Shown here: piece by piece, positions 5,430 to 10,449 of the stretch
Position numbering within the stretch: position 1 is the first letter of the stretch
How the letters are laid out: each line of letters opens with the position of its first letter
NCBI GenBank assembly: GCA_900767495.1
Contig: CAAFZH010000004.1
Location: 1-10,449 of the forward strand
Direction of reading: 5' to 3'
From: Clostridia bacterium
Lineage (GTDB): Bacteria; Bacillota; Clostridia; Christensenellales; Borkfalkiaceae
DNA: 10,449 nucleotides
Notes under the pieces: generated by a model
Databases searched by the model: none
The model's input: only the letters and a program-made list of their open reading frames with translations
What the model was told of the DNA's origin: nothing
Made by a program: the position numbers and the translations under genes

Positions 5430-7688
5430 TTATTTATTAAAATTTTCCTCTACGCTTATTTTCACTTCTTGCAAAAGTTTTTCGGCGTCGTTTTCGCCTT
5501 TAGCCTTTACCTGATAATAAAGTTTGAGTTTCGGCTCCGTTCCGCTCGGACGAACGGTAACTTTTATATTCTCGCCGGTAAAAGACAAGACGTTGCTCAT
5601 AGGCAAACCGTTTATGCCGAGCGAATAGTCTTTTACCGCAACTTTTTCGCCGCAAAGTTCTCCCCACGGCTCGTTGCGCAACGAGGATATTATTTCATCC
5701 ATTTGCGCCTTACCCTTTTCTCCGGGGAAACTTACGGACTTTAACGCCGTTTTATAATAACCGTATTTTTTATAAAGTTCTTCAAGTTTATCTGCGAGCG
5801 TTTTGCCCCGTAAACCGTAGTATGCAGCCATTTCCGCTATTATCATCGCCGCGGAAACGGCGTCTTTGTCGCGGGCGTGAGTCCCGACGAGATAGCCGTA
5901 ACTTTCTTCCATTCCGAATATATATTCTTCGTTTTCGGATAGTTTATCTATCGTTTCACCTATATACTTAAACCCCGTAAGTACTTCTTTCACTTGCGCG
6001 CCGTAACTTTTCGCTATATCCTCCGACATATCCGAAGTTACTATCGTTTTAACGACTACGGGAATCTTATCCGTCTTTTTACGCAAAGAAAATATAAAAT
6101 CTTCCATTAAAACGCCCGTTTCGTTACCGTTGAGCAGTTTTAACCCGTCGTTAGTCTTTACGGCAATGCCGATTCTGTCCGCGTCCGGGTCTGTAGCGAG
6201 TACGAGGTCTGCGTTTTCCTTTTCGGCGAGTTCCGCCGCAAGTTTAAGCGCGGCTTTTTCTTCGGGGTTGGGGTAAGGACACGTGGGAAAGTTTCCGTCG
6301 GGATTTTCCTGCTCGGGTACGACCGTTACGTCTTTCACGCCGATGATTTTTAAAATCGTCCTTACGGGAATATTGCCGGTGCCGTTGAGCGGCGTATAAA
6401 CTATTTTCGGCGTGTTTACGCCGTCTAAATCGAACAGCGAACATTTTTGAATTTCCCTTAAAAACTCGTTTAAAATGCTATCGTCCAAAACCTCGATAAT
6501 CGACTTATCCGCGCGTATATCGCCAAAATATCCGCACTTTTCAATTTCGGATAAAATCTCTTTTGCCGCGCCGTCGGTTATCTGACAACCCTTTTCGTTA
6601 TACACTTTATAGCCGTTATATTCTTTTGGATTATGGCTTGCGGTTATAACTATCCCCGCAGAAGTTTTTAAATATCTCACCGCAAACGAGAGTACGGGCG
6701 TGGGCGTAAGCGTGTTGAAAACGTAAGTTTTTATACCCGCTCCGCTTAAAATATCCGCCGCGAGAAAAGCAAACTCGCGCGACATATTTCTGCTGTCGTA
6801 AGCGATAACCGCGCTTTTGTTTTCGGTAGCCGTTTTATTTATATACGCCGCAAGACCGCGCGTGGCGCGCCCCACGGTGTAAATATTCATACGATTGGTT
6901 CCCGCGCCGAGTTTACCGCGAAGTCCTCCCGTCCCGAATTTAAGTTCGCAGTAAAAACGGTCGCTTATTTCGTCTTTATCGCTCTTTATCTTCAGGAGTT
7001 CGTCGTGCGTTTTTTCATCGTTTATAGTGGCGGCAAGCCATTTATAATACTCGTTTAAAGCGATTAAACCGCACCGCGAAACGATAGCGTCTGCAAGCAA
7101 TTTATGCCCCGTAGCGTCAGGGTGAACGCCGTCGGCGGTGAGTAAGTCGAGTTTATCCGCAGGAATAACGTCTCTTAAATCGAGATACCCTACTCCGCGA
7201 TTATCGAGTACCGAAATTTCGGCGTTGATATAGTCGCTTAAAGTACCCGCCGCGATTTTTTTACAGCCGAATTCGCCGTGAGGATCGTCCTCGTTTTTAC
7301 GGTGAACGGGTAAAATAAACCGCAACTTTTCTACGCCGTAAACGCCCGAAAGATAATTTATAAGCAAATTAAGCGCGCCGCAAAAAGTATACGGCGTTTC
7401 GTCCGTAATTGCTCCTATGGGTGCGTCGCCGTGTCCGTAGTCGTTAGTTCCGCCGAACACGAAAACGAGGTCGGCTTCTTTTTCCATAGTTTGCGCTCTT
7501 TGCAGAAAGTCCTTATCGAAAGACGGGTCTGCAGACGGTCTTGTTTGTCTTGCGATACGCGTTCCGCCGACGCCGTAATTTAAAACTTCGGCGCCCGTAA
7601 GTTTTTCGATTTGCGCAGTGTACATATTCTCGACCGTGCCTGCGCCCGCTCCTGCGGTTATACTGTCGCCTAAAAAAATAATCTTCAT
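5430..7688 (-). CDS. SGNH-hydrolase / phosphoglucomutase-phosphomannomutase fusion
   Basis: One uninterrupted 752-residue frame holds two complete enzymes. Residues 1-207 are an SGNH/GDSL esterase: FLGDSITAG (5-13, Ser9 nucleophile), NYGVGG (37-42), FGGTND (78-83) and DGVHPDATGHK (186-196, Asp186 and His189). Residues from about 211 to 752 are a full alpha-D-phosphohexomutase of the PgcA type. NEYYKWL (212-218) matches the usual start of that family, then FGTGGLRG (251-258), TASHNPKEYNGY (349-360, phosphoserine Ser351), DPDADRIG (500-507, Mg2+ loop), GMEESYG (592-598, sugar loop) and RPSGTEPK (713-720, phosphate loop). There is almost no linker. Such mutases interconvert hexose 1- and 6-phosphates, and the esterase could remove acyl groups from a glycan. 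No signal peptide. No convincing ribosome site; AAAAAAGG lies too far upstream. First gene of the fucosidase operon. Confidence 0.9.
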   Translation of the reverse strand: MKIIFLGDSITAGAGAGTVENMYTAQIEKLTGAEVLNYGVGGTRIARQTRPSADPSFDKDFLQRAQTMEKEADLVFVFGGTNDYGHGDAPIGAITDETPYTFCGALNLLINYLSGVYGVEKLRFILPVHRKNEDDPHGEFGCKKIAAGTLSDYINAEISVLDNRGVGYLDLRDVIPADKLDLLTADGVHPDATGHKLLADAIVSRCGLIALNEYYKWLAATINDEKTHDELLKIKSDKDEISDRFYCELKFGTGGLRGKLGAGTNRMNIYTVGRATRGLAAYINKTATENKSAVIAYDSRNMSREFAFLAADILSGAGIKTYVFNTLTPTPVLSFAVRYLKTSAGIVITASHNPKEYNGYKVYNEKGCQITDGAAKEILSEIEKCGYFGDIRADKSIIEVLDDSILNEFLREIQKCSLFDLDGVNTPKIVYTPLNGTGNIPVRTILKIIGVKDVTVVPEQENPDGNFPTCPYPNPEEKAALKLAAELAEKENADLVLATDPDADRIGIAVKTNDGLKLLNGNETGVLMEDFIFSLRKKTDKIPVVVKTIVTSDMSEDIAKSYGAQVKEVLTGFKYIGETIDKLSENEEYIFGMEESYGYLVGTHARDKDAVSAAMIIAEMAAYYGLRGKTLADKLEELYKKYGYYKTALKSVSFPGEKGKAQMDEIISSLRNEPWGELCGEKVAVKDYSLGINGLPMSNVLSFTGENIKVTVRPSGTEPKLKLYYQVKAKGENDAEKLLQEVKISVEENFNK

Positions 7689-7765
7689 AATAATTTATTC
7701 GATTTTGTAACCTTTTTTATAAAAATATTGACTTTTCGATATAATTTTGATATAATTATATCGAG
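7689..7765. promoter_or_regulatory. Divergent regulatory region, AraC gene / fucosidase operon
   Basis: Only 77 AT-rich bases separate the divergent start codons. Rightward: TTGACT (7728-7733), a 17-base spacer and TATAAT (7751-7756). A perfect 11-bp inverted repeat, TCGATATAATT (7736-7746) with AATTATATCGA (7754-7764), surrounds the -10 box. The same region carries GATATAATT twice as a direct repeat 11 bases apart (7738 and 7749). Leftward, the best guess is TTATAT then TATAAA with a 17-base spacer on the minus strand, a weaker promoter that would benefit from an activator. The layout fits an AraC regulator that represses itself and activates the operon; that reading is inference. Confidence 0.75.
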
Positions 7766-8629
7766 ATGGAAAATTTATTCTTTAAAGAAAATATGAATCA
7801 TTACGCGTACAAGTACGCGGACAAACTCGATTACGATTTTCACGTAAACGAATTCGACTTTCCCATGCCGCACAGGCACGCCGATTATTGGGAGTTTACT
7901 CTGCTTACCAACGGCAAAATTAACAACGTTTTAAACGGTAAAAAGACGTTGGTTACGGCAAATACGGTGTTTTATTCGACCACGAAAGACGAGCATTACA
8001 TAAAGAAAGCGGGTAACGATTCCGTAAGATATATCAACATATCCGTAAGAGAAACTAAAATTTTGCAAATTTTAGGGGTTTTATCCGAAGGTCTTGCCCA
8101 AAGAATGATTGACGATAACCATTATTTTTCCTTGTCGGAAGATTCTGTCAATAAAATAGAGACGATAATTTATAAAATAAACTTACTTGCCTCTAATCAA
8201 TGCGAAACGAAAAACGAATTGCTTTGCGCCGCGCTTTTATGCATACTTCAAACCTACATTTTTACGCGCATAACGCCTTATGCCAAAACCGAGTCGGCAG
8301 ATAGCGACAAGTGGATGCAAACTCTTTCGGCTTTAACCGAAAAGATGGAATTTCCGACTTACTCCGTAAACGACTTATGCAACAAATTGGGTTATTCCAG
8401 AATGCAGTTAAACAGACTTTTTAAATTGAAATTCAATAAAAGTCCGCATCAATATTTGATTGACTACAAATTGCGTTACGCAAGAAACCTGCTAAGAAGT
8501 ACGGATATGAAAATTATAGATATCGCGCTCAGCGCGGGATACTCGTCGGCTTCGCAATTTCAGACAAACTTTAAAAACAAATACGGTTTAACGCCGAACA
8601 ATTTCCGTAAACACAGTAAGCGGTCTTAA
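7766..8629 (+). CDS. AraC-family transcriptional regulator
   Basis: A 287-residue one-component regulator. The N-terminal part has a cupin-type sensing fold: MPHRHADYWEFTLLTNG (34-50), with a His-x-His pair and Glu43, typical of sugar-binding AraC proteins. The C-terminal part has two helix-turn-helix units: VNDLCNKLGYSRMQLNRLFK (201-220) and a second at about 249-271 (IIDIALSAGYSSASQFQTNFK), closing with the family signature YGLTPNNFRK. It is divergent from the esterase-mutase/fucosidase operon and probably controls it in response to a sugar. The predicted transcript start (near 7763) falls two or three bases before this ATG, so either the mRNA is leaderless or translation starts at Met10 (7793), which follows AAAGAA. 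Start uncertain; family certain. Confidence 0.92.
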   Translation: MENLFFKENMNHYAYKYADKLDYDFHVNEFDFPMPHRHADYWEFTLLTNGKINNVLNGKKTLVTANTVFYSTTKDEHYIKKAGNDSVRYINISVRETKILQILGVLSEGLAQRMIDDNHYFSLSEDSVNKIETIIYKINLLASNQCETKNELLCAALLCILQTYIFTRITPYAKTESADSDKWMQTLSALTEKMEFPTYSVNDLCNKLGYSRMQLNRLFKLKFNKSPHQYLIDYKLRYARNLLRSTDMKIIDIALSAGYSSASQFQTNFKNKYGLTPNNFRKHSKRS

Positions 8630-8657
8630 ATTTTGCGTATATTCAAAATAAATTTAA

Positions 8658-8688
8658 CAGGGGGCTTTTTAAGCCCCCTGAATTTTTT
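8658..8688. terminator. Strong rho-independent terminator between convergent genes
   Basis: A perfect 10-bp stem, CAGGGGGCTT (8658-8667) with AAGCCCCCTG (8671-8680), loop TTT, followed by TTTTTT (8683-8688). It terminates the AraC gene on the plus strand. Its base lies six bases beyond the stop of the surface-protein gene, so it probably serves that gene too, although the minus-strand U-tract is poorer. Confidence 0.95.
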
Positions 8689-10449
8689 ATTCGGCGGTTC
8701 TTAAAACGCCTCTTACGTCGGTAGTCCAAACCTTTAACGAAACGCCCGTTTCCTCGTCGTTTACGGGACAATAACTCGTAGTACGTTTGCTCCAAAGGAT
8801 TTCAAACACGTTAGTTCCGGTGAGTTTATCCGCAGAGTGAACGACTTCGCCTTTCTCGTTAGTCAGGGTTAAAGTCCAGGTTCCGTCCCGAGCCTGATCG
8901 AGTTTGAAAATTATCCAACCGTTACCGAGCAAAACCCTGGCGGGGTTGTCGAGTTGATATTTACAGTTGGTTTTCATTGCAAACGAAACCGTAGAGTATT
9001 CGGTTATATCCGCTCTCGAGAAATACATTCCGTGAATAAACTCTTCCTTGTTTGCAGCCTTAGGCGCGCTCTTATACGAGTATACGTTTACAAATCCCGC
9101 GGGCGCAACCTCGCTTATCTTTACCACCGCGATGCTCGCGTCGCTCGTGTTGCCGTAAACGTTATCGGAAATAAGCGTACCTTGCGGCGCAGCGGGTGCA
9201 AGACCTTTTTTACCGCGAATTTCGGTAATAGTTATTTCCGACGGAACGCAACCTTCAACGGTTGCACCTTCTATCGAACTGTCGCGCGTATCCATTTCAA
9301 AAGTAAGAAGTTGATTAAGCGTGGTTACGTTACTACGAGTGGTGGTCTTTCCCTCAAACGAAACTTTCCATTCCTGAGCAGCCGTTTTATTCGCCTCCAC
9401 CTTTACCCATTGTCTGTTAGCCTCGAAATAATGACTCCATCCGTCGAACAATATCCAACTGCCGGTTACTTTAACGTAAAATTCAAGATAGTTATACGCG
9501 GTTATATCGGCGTCGGCAACCGACGCTTTTGCTGTTCCTGCAACAGGCGTCCCCTGCGCTTTATAATGATAGGCTTTTTCAAAGCCGAGTACGGTATCGG
9601 CAGTTTCCGTAGCGTCGGTTATAACTTTCCGAACAACCGATTCGCCGACCTTATCGGCATCTATAACGCCGCGGACTTCCGTTGAATATACGACGAAATT
9701 TCCTTCTGCGGGTTCGATCACGGTAAACCCTTTAGAAGTGCAATGCCATAAGAACGCGCACAAAGACGGACTATAATCGCCGAAACTTCCCGTAAAGTTA
9801 TAATCACCTATAACCGTATCGCCGTTTTTAATGTTGATATGCCACGAGCCTGCGTTCTGAGTCAGGGTAACGACTACCCACCCCTCGAAACCTTGTTGAA
9901 TCTCATCGCTCATAGAAGTGGGAACAGCAAATATGCCGTTACTCTTTACCGCAAAACTTACCATCGAAAACGCGGAAACGTCTATATGCGATAATTGTGC
10001 GTTCATAAAGCGTTTGCCGTCATAGAACCCTTCTCTCGTGGGGAAGTCGGAATCCTTTTTGCTGACGGTTTCAAACCCTTCGGGAGCGGTTTCGTCGCAA
10101 GTCGTGAACGTTCCGAGTCCCGCAGGACAACCTACGCCCGACCAAGCGTAACTATCAACGACCAATTTGCCCGTAACTTTGGGTTCGATATAGGTATACT
10201 CGGTTACCGTAGCCGGAACTGCGCCCCAACCTACGACTTCGTAAAGTCCTTGCGCGGCTAATTCGTCGGCAGCATCTTTAAGCATTTCTTCGGTAACGGC
10301 AGTACCGTGTTCGACCTTATCAAGACAATAGAACACGTCGCCGTTTACCACGAAATTTACCTTATAGGTATTTATTTTAAGACCTTTAACGATAACGGTT
10401 ATATCTGCCCTGGGGTTATCTATAACGTATGCGCCGTCAACGGGCAAAA
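8687..10449 (-). CDS. Large surface-type modular protein, C-terminal part (partial)
   Basis: The frame is open to the window edge; the TTG at 10447 is not a credible start, so the N-terminus and any signal peptide lie outside. About 586 residues are visible. Residues 23-92 resemble a beta-grasp/InlB-B-type repeat of surface proteins (NFVVNGDVFYCLDKVEHG then a VVGWG strand). Three related beta-rich modules follow, at about 93-260, 265-412 and 424-580. Each ends in the same signature, TEVRG, TEIRG and TDVRG. Modules 1 and 3 also share a GFY/EFIHG to VSFAVKSN/VSFAMKTN segment and GWVVVTL/GWIIFKL. The aromatic-rich beta pattern suggests carbohydrate-binding-like or adhesin modules. No LPxTG motif, hydrophobic anchor or SLH domain is seen at the C-terminus, so it is probably secreted or anchored at the missing end. 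Function not recognised. Confidence 0.85.
   Translation of the reverse strand, partial: LPVDGAYVIDNPRADITVIVKGLKINTYKVNFVVNGDVFYCLDKVEHGTAVTEEMLKDAADELAAQGLYEVVGWGAVPATVTEYTYIEPKVTGKLVVDSYAWSGVGCPAGLGTFTTCDETAPEGFETVSKKDSDFPTREGFYDGKRFMNAQLSHIDVSAFSMVSFAVKSNGIFAVPTSMSDEIQQGFEGWVVVTLTQNAGSWHINIKNGDTVIGDYNFTGSFGDYSPSLCAFLWHCTSKGFTVIEPAEGNFVVYSTEVRGVIDADKVGESVVRKVITDATETADTVLGFEKAYHYKAQGTPVAGTAKASVADADITAYNYLEFYVKVTGSWILFDGWSHYFEANRQWVKVEANKTAAQEWKVSFEGKTTTRSNVTTLNQLLTFEMDTRDSSIEGATVEGCVPSEITITEIRGKKGLAPAAPQGTLISDNVYGNTSDASIAVVKISEVAPAGFVNVYSYKSAPKAANKEEFIHGMYFSRADITEYSTVSFAMKTNCKYQLDNPARVLLGNGWIIFKLDQARDGTWTLTLTNEKGEVVHSADKLTGTNVFEILWSKRTTSYCPVNDEETGVSLKVWTTDVRGVLRTAE

Noticed and set aside
8954..9685. 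Plus-strand open frame of 243 codons within the surface-protein gene
   Set aside because: Antisense shadow of the repeat-module gene; its composition (Arg, Phe and Tyr rich, no domain pattern) is typical of a mirror frame.

Overview
The window looks like chromosome of an anaerobic Bacillota (Clostridia-type) bacterium, probably from an uncultured gut lineage. This is inference from gene content: a clostridial-style MATE transporter, GH29 fucosidase and AraC regulator, consensus TTGACT/TATAAT promoters, compact operons with ATGA overlaps, and a large modular surface protein. No rRNA or other taxonomic marker is present.

Layout, left to right. (1) 1-119: a dispersed repeat (copy 1, reading leftward), probably cut by the window edge. 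(2) 139-2141 (+): a two-gene unit, HAD-family phosphatase and MATE efflux transporter, overlapping by ATGA. (3) 2129-about 2275: repeat copy 2 in the opposite orientation; the last codons and stop of the MATE gene lie inside it. (4) 2350-2462: three exact copies and one diverged copy of a 13-bp motif at an exact 33-bp period, running into a near-consensus promoter for (5) a free-standing, AT-richer AAA ATPase with a DUF4143 domain (2492-3850), followed by a hairpin terminator. (6) 3900-4235: a gene graveyard on the minus strand. The C-terminal end of a WYL-type regulator and the frameshifted N-terminal end of an MFS transporter meet at repeat copy 3. (7) 4232-7688 (-): an operon of an SGNH-esterase/phosphohexomutase fusion followed one base later by a GH29 alpha-L-fucosidase; the MFS remnant is the former third gene. 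(8) 7766-8629 (+): a divergent AraC-family regulator, whose promoter -10 box sits inside a perfect 11-bp inverted repeat. (9) 8658-8680: a strong, probably bidirectional terminator. (10) 8687-10449 (-): the C-terminal 586 residues or so of a large surface-type protein with three related beta-rich modules; its start lies outside the window.

Working together: the AraC regulator, fucosidase, esterase-mutase fusion and lost MFS permease read as a small intracellular glycan-use locus. An imported fucosylated, possibly O-acylated oligosaccharide would be deacylated and defucosylated, and the freed hexose phosphate rerouted. Loss of the MFS gene means import must now come from elsewhere, or the locus is decaying. 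The most unusual items are the direct esterase-mutase fusion, the phased 33-bp repeat array upstream of the DUF4143 ATPase, and the repeat family whose third copy marks a junction between two broken genes.
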